Assembly: GCA_018065645.1 (NCBI GenBank)
Contig: JAGHSX010000008.1
Location: 1-47,279, forward strand
Direction of reading: 5' to 3'
Source: Candidatus Scybalousia scybalohippi
GTDB taxonomy: Bacteria > Bacteroidota > Bacteroidia > Bacteroidales > P3
Length of the DNA stretch: 47,279 bases
In this document: positions 15,083-22,824 of the stretch, one piece after another
How positions within the stretch are numbered: position 1 is the first letter of the stretch
How the letters are laid out: each line of letters starts with the position of its first letter
The notes under the pieces: generated by a model
Databases searched by the model: none
Seen by the model: the letters and a program-made list of their open reading frames with translations, nothing else
What the model was told of the DNA's origin: nothing
Position numbers and translations under genes: made by a program

Positions 15083-16576
15083 TTATTTTTTCTTCAAATA
15101 TGCACTACTCTGAAATCCTATGTACTCTACTCCGTCAATTATTGTCTGAACGTAGTACCATTTAACCCCATTCGACATATTGTAGTAGCCGTACATCTTA
15201 ACCTCTGTGCCCTTTGGAACAACTACAAGTGCTTTCATATCTGTACCTGCATCATTTCTCAGGTAAAGGTCTGCTGTTGTGATATATATTCCTTTAAGGC
15301 TTGTATCTTTACATTTAGCCGTACAAGTAGATACGACTTTCTTTGCAACAGGTTGGTTCTGATCCTGAATGAGATTCTGTGTCTTAACAACACTTCCATT
15401 AAGAATCTCATTTACTTTCTTCTGAATCGCATCGTACTTATATCCAGCCTTTTCGAGATTAGCCTTTCTTACAAGACCTGTTCCCCACTTGCCAGCAATT
15501 ACTTCTCTAGCAACAGTTTCAATATCAAGTCCTGATTCCTGTTTTGGAGCTGATACAGTATTGTTGGTGTACTTTGGAGTGATAAATCCTCGAATGAACT
15601 TGCCGTTGAGAGATACAGTTCTTCTCTTTACAGAATCACTATAGTTACCCTCTTCGATAACCATATAACTGCCGTAAACCTCAATAACAGTTCCGATATG
15701 GTCTGGATTTCCTGTATTATCTCCAACTCCGTTATCTTCCCAATCGTACAGAATTGCATCGCCTGGCTTTGGAACGTAAGAATCGTTTTCAACCCATATT
15801 CCCATTGACTGTGCTACCTTGATAATCTCTCGACAGCTAATCTCAACAGGCATAATCTCTGTATATCCGAGTTTCTTTGCTAATGCAGACCAAGTACAAG
15901 CGCACCACGCCCATCCGTATTGCATCTTTGTACTTCTTGGGAATGGCCCGACACTATTGTAAATATCAATAATGGACTTATATGAACCATCGGATTCCTT
16001 TTTGCCATCCCAACTTTTAACAAGGTCTACTACTTTCTGTCTCTCGTACATCTTCTTATCCACTTCCTTTGCGAATTTGTCATAGAACTCCTGACCGTAT
16101 GATGCTCTTTTTATCTGAACGCTCTCGCTCTGGTCACGAGGTCTTTCAAATTTCAGCAAGACTTCATCACTTGCCTGTCTTACCGAGGTTGCTGTTTCAA
16201 GAACTTTCCATATAGCCTTGTAGTTATTCTTTAACTGATATGTCAGAAACTCCAATTGAGTATCTAAGTCGGCTATAGATTTATTCTTCTTTTCCTTAAC
16301 GTACTCATACAAATCTCTCTTTAAGGTCCAGAATGTCCATTGAACAAGTCCGAAACCTGCTGAATCGTGTATGAACTGTTCCTTTGTATATCTTCCACTA
16401 TCAACAGCCGAAACATACTCTGCATCGGTCATATTCAAGGATTTTTCGTATGAGTTCTGTAGGTTGTCTGGTCTCAATCCGCTTTCAGCTTTGATATTTC
16501 CCATAAGCCCTGCAATACCATAATTGTTAAGACCTGACTTCTTTAGGAAATTCCATATATACTCTTCGTTGCTCAT
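15083..16576 (-). CDS. Multidomain endolysin: tail-lysozyme, CHAP, CW_7 and SH3 domains
   Basis: 497 aa. Residues 1-175 are a phage tail-tip lysozyme fold (GIAGLMGNIKAESGL with the catalytic Glu; GFGLVQWT). Residues about 185-335 form a CHAP amidase/endopeptidase: Cys in WAWCACTWS, His in PDHIGTV. Residues about 348-392 match a CW_7 (Cpl-7) wall-binding repeat (LDIETVAREVIAGKWGTG). The last 70 residues form an SH3-like domain (YITTADLYLRNDAGTDMK). It should cut both glycan and peptide bonds once the holin opens the membrane. Confidence 0.88.
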   Translation of the reverse strand: MSNEEYIWNFLKKSGLNNYGIAGLMGNIKAESGLRPDNLQNSYEKSLNMTDAEYVSAVDSGRYTKEQFIHDSAGFGLVQWTFWTLKRDLYEYVKEKKNKSIADLDTQLEFLTYQLKNNYKAIWKVLETATSVRQASDEVLLKFERPRDQSESVQIKRASYGQEFYDKFAKEVDKKMYERQKVVDLVKSWDGKKESDGSYKSIIDIYNSVGPFPRSTKMQYGWAWCACTWSALAKKLGYTEIMPVEISCREIIKVAQSMGIWVENDSYVPKPGDAILYDWEDNGVGDNTGNPDHIGTVIEVYGSYMVIEEGNYSDSVKRRTVSLNGKFIRGFITPKYTNNTVSAPKQESGLDIETVAREVIAGKWGTGLVRKANLEKAGYKYDAIQKKVNEILNGSVVKTQNLIQDQNQPVAKKVVSTCTAKCKDTSLKGIYITTADLYLRNDAGTDMKALVVVPKGTEVKMYGYYNMSNGVKWYYVQTIIDGVEYIGFQSSAYLKKK

Positions 16577-16602
16577 TTATTATCCTTTCTGAGAAAATAA
16601 AA

Positions 16603-16629
16603 AGCCGAGTACATTTTCTGCACTCGGCT
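16603..16629 (-). terminator. Terminator between holin and endolysin genes (element copy 1)
   Basis: On the minus strand AGCCGAGT pairs with ACTCGGCT and is followed by TTTTTATTTT. Its left flank GAGCC-GTGAGCCGA is shared with the elements at 36391-36422 and 38730-38762. Confidence 0.75.
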
Positions 16630-16649
16630 CACGGCTCTCATTATAAAAT

Positions 16650-16955
16650 TCACTTAAAGCTCTTTATCTGCTTAATGGCCTGTATAACTTTGTCATATCC
16701 ATTTGTTGCGACTAAGAAACTAAGATAAGCAAGCGTGATAAGTTCGACCATCATTTTTGCATTTATCATGGTATCAGTATATACCAAATATCCTACAGAT
16801 ACTAGGACTGAAATTACAACCGATGTAACAGCAGCCATAATGTTCGGAGAATACTTGATGTTGCCGTTGTCTAAAAGTTTCTTAATCCCCTCAACTGTTA
16901 AGTTTGTAAGGATTGAAATGATAAGTAATGCCATAAATAAAAATTCCATTGCCAT
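16650..16955 (-). CDS. Holin (phage_holin, LLH-like)
   Basis: 101 aa from the ATG at 16955, chosen because AGGAGG lies 8 nt upstream. First hydrophobic segment FLFMALLIISILTNLTV, second VTSVVISVLVSVGYLVY, third MMVELITLAYLSFLVA, then a Lys-rich tail (KVIQAIKQIKSFK). Small size, multiple membrane helices, basic C-terminus and the adjacent endolysin gene support a holin that forms membrane lesions at a set time. Confidence 0.8.
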   Translation of the reverse strand: MAMEFLFMALLIISILTNLTVEGIKKLLDNGNIKYSPNIMAAVTSVVISVLVSVGYLVYTDTMINAKMMVELITLAYLSFLVATNGYDKVIQAIKQIKSFK

Positions 16956-16967
16956 AATAGACACCTC

Positions 16968-17372
16968 CTAACCCATAATTCCATCATTGTTACTTTTATG
17001 CTCAGTTCCGTCCTTGCCTATCACTACGCTATTGAGTGGCACGGAAAAACTGAGTTTGTTCTTTTCAAATATGTTCATAATAGTATTTGTACCGAGATAT
17101 ACTACAAGTGGTGCTACTATTTCTCTTACTATCGTGCTAGATACATCGACTACAGGATCCAAACCTCTCCACGCTAATACATAGGAAAACGATGTTAAAA
17201 TCATGCCGTGTGCAATCACAACGGTTGTCGCTATCTTTGCGTATGTATCAAGGCTTACTTTCTTTATACCGTGCTTTCTTCGGTATCTTGACCTTGCCCT
17301 AGCAATACAGGTAAGCACATAGTAGAAAATGAATCCGAGTACAAAACCTATGAATCCAATTAAGAATGTCAT
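16968..17372 (-). CDS. Membrane protein of the lysis region
   Basis: 134 aa. Residues 2-22 (TFLIGFIGFVLGFIFYYVLTC) and about 48-68 (IATTVVIAHGMILTSFSYVLA) are membrane spans, with a possible third at about 85-100. A basic loop (RARSRYRRKHGIKK) separates the first two. The soluble C-terminus carries NSVVIGKDGTEHKSNN. It overlaps the next gene by 4 nt and sits beside the holin, so it may be an antiholin or second holin. Confidence 0.6.
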   Translation of the reverse strand: MTFLIGFIGFVLGFIFYYVLTCIARARSRYRRKHGIKKVSLDTYAKIATTVVIAHGMILTSFSYVLAWRGLDPVVDVSSTIVREIVAPLVVYLGTNTIMNIFEKNKLSFSVPLNSVVIGKDGTEHKSNNDGIMG

Positions 17373-17713
17373 TCAGTATCATCCCCTTTCGACCTTGCCT
17401 TTCCTTTTGGCGGTTCGGTTGGTAGTTTCTTCAAATCTTCTATCAGGTCTGTTGCTACATCATTGCCGCCTAATATGTGATACGGCTCATACATTCTTAC
17501 AGCGTTCTCACGAGCGTATATGGGGCAATATCCCTTTTCAGACCACTTATTGTACGTCTGAACTATGCCGTTTCTTAAAAGGGCTTCTACGCCTTTTTCA
17601 AGCGCCTTATTTTTCTTGTGTTGCTCATAAAGAATCTTTCCAATCACACCCATACCTGTGCAGATAAGACCGAAAAATACCTCAATCCAATACTTAACGA
17701 TAAATTCCAACAT
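17369..17713 (-). CDS. Membrane-anchored lysis-region protein
   Basis: 114 aa. One membrane helix at about 8-26 (YWIEVFFGLICTGMGVIGKIL) is followed by a charged stretch and LRNGIVQTYNKWSEKGYCPIYARENA. This N-terminal anchor plus 'YNKYmekGYiPiyare' module is common beside holins in Firmicutes phages. It overlaps the preceding membrane gene. Function unknown; holin accessory is the best guess. Confidence 0.6.
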   Translation of the reverse strand: MLEFIVKYWIEVFFGLICTGMGVIGKILYEQHKKNKALEKGVEALLRNGIVQTYNKWSEKGYCPIYARENAVRMYEPYHILGGNDVATDLIEDLKKLPTEPPKGKARSKGDDTE

Positions 17714-17721
17714 ATCTCTGA

Positions 17722-17916
17722 TTACCTCCGCAAATCTCTTAGTCTATACTCAATAACATCAAGTTCCGTGTTGATATTGCCTTGCATAGATTCCAACTCA
17801 GCTTGTACCTCTACTGATATGTTGTACTGTGCTATCAACTCTGCCTGTTTTCTTACCATCTTCAAAAGTTCCTCATTAACACTACATAACCGATCGATTA
17901 TTTCGTACTCTCCCAT
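17722..17916 (-). CDS. Small coiled-coil protein
   Basis: 64 aa, nearly all helical: MGEYEIIDRLCSVNEELLKM ... AELIAQYNISVEVQAELESM. Its ATG directly abuts the XkdX stop codon, so it is translationally linked. Similar small coiled coils lie between tail and holin genes in many phages, with no assigned role. Confidence 0.6.
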   Translation of the reverse strand: MGEYEIIDRLCSVNEELLKMVRKQAELIAQYNISVEVQAELESMQGNINTELDVIEYRLRDLRR

Positions 17917-18051
17917 TTAATAATCTTCTCCTGTGATGTATTTATATTCGTCTTTTGTGATGGTGCCTTTTTCTACTCGCTCTCTTATCTGTTCCTTTGT
18001 AAGAGAGCCTTTCTGATATAGTCTTTTAAGACTTTCTACTACTATTCTCAT
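17917..18051 (-). CDS. XkdX-family short phage protein
   Basis: 44 aa. It reads MRIVVESLKRLYQKGSLTKE, then ERVEKGTITKDEYKYITGEDY. The KRLY..G.lT.e.i...V..G.IT..EY..ITG pattern is the XkdX family from PBSX-like and many siphoviral tail operons. Start and stop are coupled to both neighbours: TAATG overlap upstream, adjacent ATG downstream. Exact function is unknown, but position is conserved behind fibre genes. Confidence 0.85.
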   Translation of the reverse strand: MRIVVESLKRLYQKGSLTKEQIRERVEKGTITKDEYKYITGEDY

Positions 18052-18392
18052 TATAATAACCCCTCTTCTATAAGCTGCTGTGTGTATTCGTCTACTGCAT
18101 CTGCCCTAGCTGTCACATACAAAGTTGCTCTGGTGTCAACCTCTAGGGTTCTGCCTGTGATAAGCCAATTGTCAATGTCTGACTCGATAATGCCTCTCAA
18201 TCCCTTTATATCATCAAGGATAAATGTGTATTCGTCATACTCATAACCCTCTGATGTGATTTCTTCTGTTTCAGGATCGATTTCCTCAAATGTGGTTACA
18301 TTCTCTCGAAGTCTTACCTCGACCTTTCCTTTTATAGGCTCATAAGGTGCGATACTAAGCGCATCTGGCTCTAAGTTGCCTCTTACTCTCAT
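18051..18392 (-). CDS. Hypothetical tail-region protein (usual partner of XkdX)
   Basis: 113 aa with an excellent AAGGAGG before the ATG at 18392. Acidic, beta-rich: KGKVEVRLRENVTTFEEIDP, then DEYTFILDDIKGLRGIIESD. Its start overlaps the end of the reverse transcriptase gene by 38 nt. In retroelements of this type the RT neighbour is often the accessory factor Avd, a basic four-helix protein; this acidic beta protein does not look like one. It resembles instead the XkdW-like proteins that precede XkdX. Confidence 0.6.
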   Translation of the reverse strand: MRVRGNLEPDALSIAPYEPIKGKVEVRLRENVTTFEEIDPETEEITSEGYEYDEYTFILDDIKGLRGIIESDIDNWLITGRTLEVDTRATLYVTARADAVDEYTQQLIEEGLL

Positions 18393-19440
18393 TTCTGACT
18401 ACCTCCTTTAACTTCTTAATGTCTACTGTGTCGTAGTATTTCTTCTTTAGTCCGTATGAATTGGTATGTTTCAAACAAGAACTTCTTGAAAGAAAACCTG
18501 CCGCTACCCTAAATGCTATAGGTCTACCTAATCGGATAAGTTTCTGAACAAATCGGCTATGTCTCATAAATGCCAATGCTCGCCTTTTTCTGATAGTTGT
18601 ATATCCTCTTGCAAAGCATTTGCCTACGAAGTCTATCTTTCTGCCTTTCTTCGTTTTATCACTACGAATCTTAAACAGTTGGTAGTCTTTCTTTATTTCA
18701 AGTGTCTTTGCTGCCAAATACTCTTTAATCAAGGCGAATGCTTTTCTGAGTTTCTTTTTATTGCTATCAATAAGTGTCATATCATCAGCATAGCGAATAT
18801 GGTATCTGATGTGACATTCCTGTTTTATGAGCATATCCAAGGGTTGTAAGAAGAACTCTGCAAACCACGGAGAAGTATAATTCCCTATCGGCAATCCTGG
18901 AGAATGAGAATCTATAACCTTATCTATAATCTGTAATGCTCTCTCGTCCTTGAATTTCTCTCTAAATCGTTCCTTTAACTTATCGTGTGGTACGGATGGA
19001 TAAAACTTTCGTATATCTAATTTCAAACAGTATTTAGCGTGTCTAGGGTCTCTTATCGTTGCCCTTTCAACGCCTTTACTTGCCTTATCCATTCCTCTCT
19101 TGGGTATATTAGCGCAACTCCATTCATAGGATGATTTCTCAATTAGAGGTTTGAGAATTTGTATTATTGCGTGATGGGCGCATTGATCTGGATAGAAAGC
19201 TGGTATCTGCAACTCTCTTTCTTTACCCGAGAGACCATCAGAAATGATTCTCTTCTTATATGGTGTTAAGAAATTAAGTGCTATCAGCCTCTTTGACAAA
19301 TCTTCTGCGAAAGCATCGAGGTTATTTAGAACGTATGCTACTTCTCTTCTTCTTTTCTTGCCTTTAGATGCGTTTTCTATTGCCATCTTGCAGTTTTCAA
19401 CCGATACAATCTTTTCGTAAACATGACCTATTCTTTTCAT
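18355..19440 (-). CDS. Diversity-generating retroelement reverse transcriptase
   Basis: 361 aa from the ATG at 19440 (AAGGAG 9-10 nt upstream; an upstream TTG is less likely). Motifs: LKLDIRKFYPSVPHD (first catalytic Asp), GLPIGNYTSPWFAEFFL (motif 4 region), HIRYADDMTLID (YADD active site), and a basic C-terminal thumb. It copies the adjacent template RNA with errors at adenines, and the cDNA replaces the variable repeat of the tail protein gene. Where most DGR enzymes have SQ in motif 4, this one has SP. The order target-TR-RT on one strand is canonical. Confidence 0.92.
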   Translation of the reverse strand: MKRIGHVYEKIVSVENCKMAIENASKGKKRRREVAYVLNNLDAFAEDLSKRLIALNFLTPYKKRIISDGLSGKERELQIPAFYPDQCAHHAIIQILKPLIEKSSYEWSCANIPKRGMDKASKGVERATIRDPRHAKYCLKLDIRKFYPSVPHDKLKERFREKFKDERALQIIDKVIDSHSPGLPIGNYTSPWFAEFFLQPLDMLIKQECHIRYHIRYADDMTLIDSNKKKLRKAFALIKEYLAAKTLEIKKDYQLFKIRSDKTKKGRKIDFVGKCFARGYTTIRKRRALAFMRHSRFVQKLIRLGRPIAFRVAAGFLSRSSCLKHTNSYGLKKKYYDTVDIKKLKEVVRNESKRQLRARCA

Positions 19441-19554
19441 GCTTTTCTTCTCCTTATAGACTTTTCGATGCAATGCTACTAGGTCTATCCTCTTCGAGTA
19501 ATTTTTTAGCAATGGCTACGGCGATATAAAATTTTGAATATATATAACTTTGAA

Positions 19555-19672
19555 GAAAAGTAAGCGGGAGCCAATGTTCGTGTTCGTATTGGAAGAAGCA
19601 TTGTTCACATTCGCCGTGAACACACCGCAGATGGACGCATTGTTCCAATTGCCGCCACGTTTCAGCACGCGC
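19555..19672 (-). ncRNA. DGR template repeat (TR)
   Basis: 118 bp matching the variable repeat at 19786-19903 with a constant offset of 231. All 11 differences fall at A in the sense strand of TR. In the frame of the target it is rich in AAC/AAT codons (N-W-N-N, then N-V-N-N, N-T-N-T-N), the usual DGR design that lets A mutagenesis vary residues. Being the RNA template, it is presumably transcribed leftwards ahead of the RT gene. Confidence 0.95.
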
Positions 19673-19746
19673 TTCACTGATCGCCTTATGTTTTTGTTAC
19701 TTTGTTTTTTGAGAAATTTACATTACACCCAACCTTAATAAATTAT

Positions 19747-19766
19747 GTGGGGGAGAAATCCCCCAC
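19747..19766. promoter_or_regulatory. Hairpin 1 downstream of the variable repeat
   Basis: GTGGGGG (19747-19753) and CCCCCAC (19760-19766), 7-bp stem, 6-nt loop. Its right arm shares CAC with the left arm of hairpin 2, so only one can form fully at a time. DGR retrohoming in phage BPP-1 uses an inverted repeat just past the variable repeat. Confidence 0.65.
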
Positions 19767-19786
19767 TCCCCCTTTAAGAGGGAGTG
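19764..19786. promoter_or_regulatory. Hairpin 2, touching the variable repeat end
   Basis: CACTCCC (19764-19770) and GGGAGTG (19780-19786), with CTT/AAG able to extend the stem inside. It spans the stop codon of the target gene and ends exactly where VR homology begins. Confidence 0.65.
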
Positions 19787-21678
19787 AAAAGCAAGCGGGA
19801 GCCAATGCTCGTGTGCGTATCGGAAGAAGCATTGTACACACCCGCCGTGAACACACCGCAGATGGACGCATGGTACCAATAGCCGCCACGTCTCAGCACG
19901 CGCCATCCTGTCGAACTCCAAATACCATCAGCGTAACCTGTGGTCTCTGAACCACTTCCTGCCGCACTTGGCATCATAGCCCAAGGTACTGAATTATCCA
20001 TACCCTCTGTAGTGATATAAGAACCACTCCAATTCGTTGCTCCTGTATAGCTTAACTTTGTATAGTTGCTTGATGTATCATCAGCATACTTCGCAGGGTC
20101 AGTACAAACCCAATACTCTCCGTTGTTGAAGTTGAGTCCGTCAACCCACTCCCAAATGTTGCCCCAGAATCCCTCGATTCCTCTGTAGACAACATCTGTC
20201 TTTCCGACTGTTCCAGCTGGTCTACCTGTAAGGTTAGGAACGCTATCGCAAGAGCCTGTACTGATTGCGGCTGAGTTTGCATCGCAGTAACCTCTACCAA
20301 CTTTAGCCTGTGCATTGTTATCAGCAAATTCTACAAGGTAAAGCATCTGAATAGCTGACTCAGCGGCCTTATCAATAAGACTCCATCCTGTACCCTTTGC
20401 CTTCGCATTGGTTCTCATTGTTGCTCTTGTCTGAGAAACTGTAGGAGCCGCACCCTTAACGGATTTATTGTTTGAAGAAGTCTTATAAGCACCGATGTAC
20501 TTACCACTACCTGGATGCTTAACAAATCCCTCGGCTGCCTTATCTGCAATCTTGATGTATTCAACACTTCCCTGAACATATCTTCTGAAATAGAACTCAG
20601 GAATCTTTACCATTACATCAGTACCGATAGTTTCACGTTTCATTTCAGACCAAGGGTAGCAATCATCAAAATCACTCTTACCAGCCGTTGTTCCTACTGA
20701 TGCACTTGCTGTTTTTCCAACGGCATCATCTGTTCTCGCCCAAGCTGTTGATGAAGCACCAACGCTACGAGAAATGCCGTATATCTTAACAAATGCAAGT
20801 GATACAGTTTTTTCTTCGCCATCGCTTGTAATCTTAACCGTGGTCTGTGCTGTTTCTCCGTCCTTTTCAATCTTAACAGTCCAAGTACCTGCCTGATGTA
20901 CTGTGAATGTGTAAGAACCTGTGTCTGTAGATGCTGTATAAACAGTCTCTCCAAGGCTACAAGTAAGTGTACTTCCAACAGGATATGTAACCTTAATGGT
21001 TGCAGACCAATAGAAATACGAACCAGAGTATTCAGTTGTTGTGCCAGCTACAGATGTTTTAGATGCTGTGTTTGCAGGCTTAGAATAGCCATCTACCGCA
21101 CCATACTCAACGTGATACTTATGTCCGATTGGAACAGTAAATGTAGCTGTTCGGTTCGTTTTTGTAAGTGTAGCCGTCTGAGTAGCTGATGTGTCTGTTT
21201 CATCAACACAAGTGATAACCGCAAGATTAAATCCTGTTGTATCGTCAATGTTGATTGTTACCTTAACTGTCTCTCCATCAGCAGGTATCGCTTCGGATCT
21301 GTTAGCTGGGTCTGCCGAAAGATTGAATACTCCACTTGTTGAATAAGGGAAAGCCGAGAAATAATATGTAGTACCTGCCTTTAATCCGCTTACTACGAAT
21401 GGTTCTGACTGATACTTTCCAAGTTCGTTATTATCAATAACAAGGTCTCCCTCTGCGGCCGTTGTAGGAAATCCCTCTGTAGACATACGAATCATTACAC
21501 CGCCTACGCTACATACAAGATTACCTGCCGCATCGTAACTGTCTGCTGGTTCGAGAAACTTCAAACCGATACTGCTTTTTGATGTTGCGTAAGCAGAAAA
21601 CGCTCTCATGTTGTTAGGCATTACACCGAGCTTACCCATAAGCTGGTCTACTACCCATTTCGCTTCGCTCCAAGCCAT
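19774..21678 (-). CDS. DGR-diversified tail adhesin with C-type-lectin (FGE-like) fold
   Basis: 634 aa. N-terminal tail-attachment part (1-130), two beta-sandwich/PEGA-like modules (about 130-290), then an FGE/C-type-lectin domain (about 320-634) with GFWGNIWEWVDGLN and the final GWRVLRRGG motif. The variable repeat codes residues 592-631. Compared with the template, residues 596, 600, 602, 603, 613, 615, 620, 622 and 624 differ (K or N in TR; R, Y, Y, H, G, Y, D, H, S here). It is therefore the receptor-binding protein whose surface is being diversified. Start overlaps the previous stop (TAATG). Confidence 0.92.
   Translation of the reverse strand: MAWSEAKWVVDQLMGKLGVMPNNMRAFSAYATSKSSIGLKFLEPADSYDAAGNLVCSVGGVMIRMSTEGFPTTAAEGDLVIDNNELGKYQSEPFVVSGLKAGTTYYFSAFPYSTSGVFNLSADPANRSEAIPADGETVKVTINIDDTTGFNLAVITCVDETDTSATQTATLTKTNRTATFTVPIGHKYHVEYGAVDGYSKPANTASKTSVAGTTTEYSGSYFYWSATIKVTYPVGSTLTCSLGETVYTASTDTGSYTFTVHQAGTWTVKIEKDGETAQTTVKITSDGEEKTVSLAFVKIYGISRSVGASSTAWARTDDAVGKTASASVGTTAGKSDFDDCYPWSEMKRETIGTDVMVKIPEFYFRRYVQGSVEYIKIADKAAEGFVKHPGSGKYIGAYKTSSNNKSVKGAAPTVSQTRATMRTNAKAKGTGWSLIDKAAESAIQMLYLVEFADNNAQAKVGRGYCDANSAAISTGSCDSVPNLTGRPAGTVGKTDVVYRGIEGFWGNIWEWVDGLNFNNGEYWVCTDPAKYADDTSSNYTKLSYTGATNWSGSYITTEGMDNSVPWAMMPSAAGSGSETTGYADGIWSSTGWRVLRRGGYWYHASICGVFTAGVYNASSDTHTSIGSRLLFTPS
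19786..19903 (-). repeat. DGR variable repeat (VR)
   Basis: The 3' end of the adhesin gene. It differs from TR at 11 sites, all A in TR: ten change or help change codons and one is silent (TTA to TTG in a Leu codon). The stop codon lies 12 bp outside the homology, so the reading frame end is protected. Confidence 0.95.
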
Positions 21679-22373
21679 TATGAAACCTCCTCTTTAATTT
21701 CTGTGCCATCAGGACTGAATCTAGTTGTCTTTGTATGTATAAGAAGTCCACCTCTATACATTCTTTCTGTGATACTTCCATCAGTATTGAAGTCGATTTC
21801 CTTTACCTCGTCTCCGCTGGTTTCTGTGATATGCTTACCATTAGCACTAAATACTGTGGTTTTCGGAACGAAACTATCGAGTTTGGTATTCAAATCATCA
21901 ATTTCTTTCTGCAACTTGGTAGCGATATCGCCTGTAAGTTTCTCTCTGATACCATCGAACCAAACTGTAAACAACTGTTGCTGCAACGACTCAAATTCAT
22001 CCATTTCCTGACGATAATCAGTTTTGATTGTACCGATGATATCATCGCCCTGTTGCTTTAAGTCCTCTACATATTCCTCAAACTCTTTGGTGTCCTTTTT
22101 GAGCTGATCTGAAAACAATAGTTTCTGATTGTTGAAGAACAACTGAAAAGCCTCATAAAGGTCTGTTCCGTTCTCTAATGCGGCCATAATCGCATTCACG
22201 GCTTCATTGATACGATTAGCGTCAATCGCACCAAAGAACGCTTCATCATACACCGCATACCGTGTAACATCTTGATATGAGAAAGTTCCGTCCATATTAT
22301 CAATAGGAATGAATCTTCTCATTCCAGACCACACGGCATCTTTGTAGTCTGTCCTTAATAGTTCCCACGCCAT
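21678..22373 (-). CDS. Baseplate/tail-fibre protein with coiled coil
   Basis: 231 aa. N-terminus MAWELLRTDYKDAVWSGMRR, then DVTRYAVYDEAFFGAIDANR. A long coiled coil runs from about 70 to 165. The C-terminus carries two hairpins with SANGKHITETSGDEV and SPDGTEIKEEV, like repeats in fibre shafts. It immediately precedes the DGR adhesin with a 1-nt stop/start overlap, so it may be the shaft or adaptor carrying it. Similar proteins are labelled BppU-like baseplate subunits, but I do not see enough to insist. Confidence 0.6.
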   Translation of the reverse strand: MAWELLRTDYKDAVWSGMRRFIPIDNMDGTFSYQDVTRYAVYDEAFFGAIDANRINEAVNAIMAALENGTDLYEAFQLFFNNQKLLFSDQLKKDTKEFEEYVEDLKQQGDDIIGTIKTDYRQEMDEFESLQQQLFTVWFDGIREKLTGDIATKLQKEIDDLNTKLDSFVPKTTVFSANGKHITETSGDEVKEIDFNTDGSITERMYRGGLLIHTKTTRFSPDGTEIKEEVS

Positions 22374-22376
22374 CTG

Positions 22377-22814
22377 TTAAAACGCCCCCTTTCGTCTAAT
22401 GCCTAGCACAAAGGTAAGCGTTTGTCTGCCCTCGTGCTGATTATTTAGTGAATCATATAGTTTCAAGGTCAATCCCTCTAGCCTGTTCAAATCATCAAAA
22501 TCGAACAATCTGCCATTGTCCACGAATACAGGATTAGTGCCTATATCCATTTTGAATGTCTTATCAGCTATAGTTTTTAGATTTTCCTCTAGCCTATTGA
22601 TTTCATCTGCATAAAAGTATTGCCGTTTGTTCCTATCTTCCCCTAGGTCGTTGATATCAAACTCAGGGTACATAATCACGGCTAGTTCTCTGAGGTACGC
22701 TAGATTATTCTTAATACGATTAAAGTCCTCTGTATTAAATCTATCTCCCTCGTAATTGCCATCTGAATCCGTCTGTCCATACCAATCGGTCTTAGGAGTT
22801 ATCCATTCTGCCAT
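22377..22814 (-). CDS. Tail/baseplate protein
   Basis: 145 aa. MAEWITPKTDWYGQTDSDGN is followed by DRFNTEDFNRIKNNLAYLRE and FNIDDLNRLE-type helices. The 'W.tPKtdW....DrfNyeDynRIknNi.yL' pattern is widespread in Firmicutes phage tail operons just before fibre genes. Probably a baseplate structural piece. The next gene starts 4 nt beyond. Confidence 0.65.
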   Translation of the reverse strand: MAEWITPKTDWYGQTDSDGNYEGDRFNTEDFNRIKNNLAYLRELAVIMYPEFDINDLGEDRNKRQYFYADEINRLEENLKTIADKTFKMDIGTNPVFVDNGRLFDFDDLNRLEGLTLKLYDSLNNQHEGRQTLTFVLGIRRKGAF

Positions 22815-22824
22815 AATCTACCTC

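Noticed and set aside
19454..19648. Leftward open frame through the template repeat
   Set aside because: It is a frame of the TR RNA, not a gene; no start signal, and its sequence mirrors VR in another frame.
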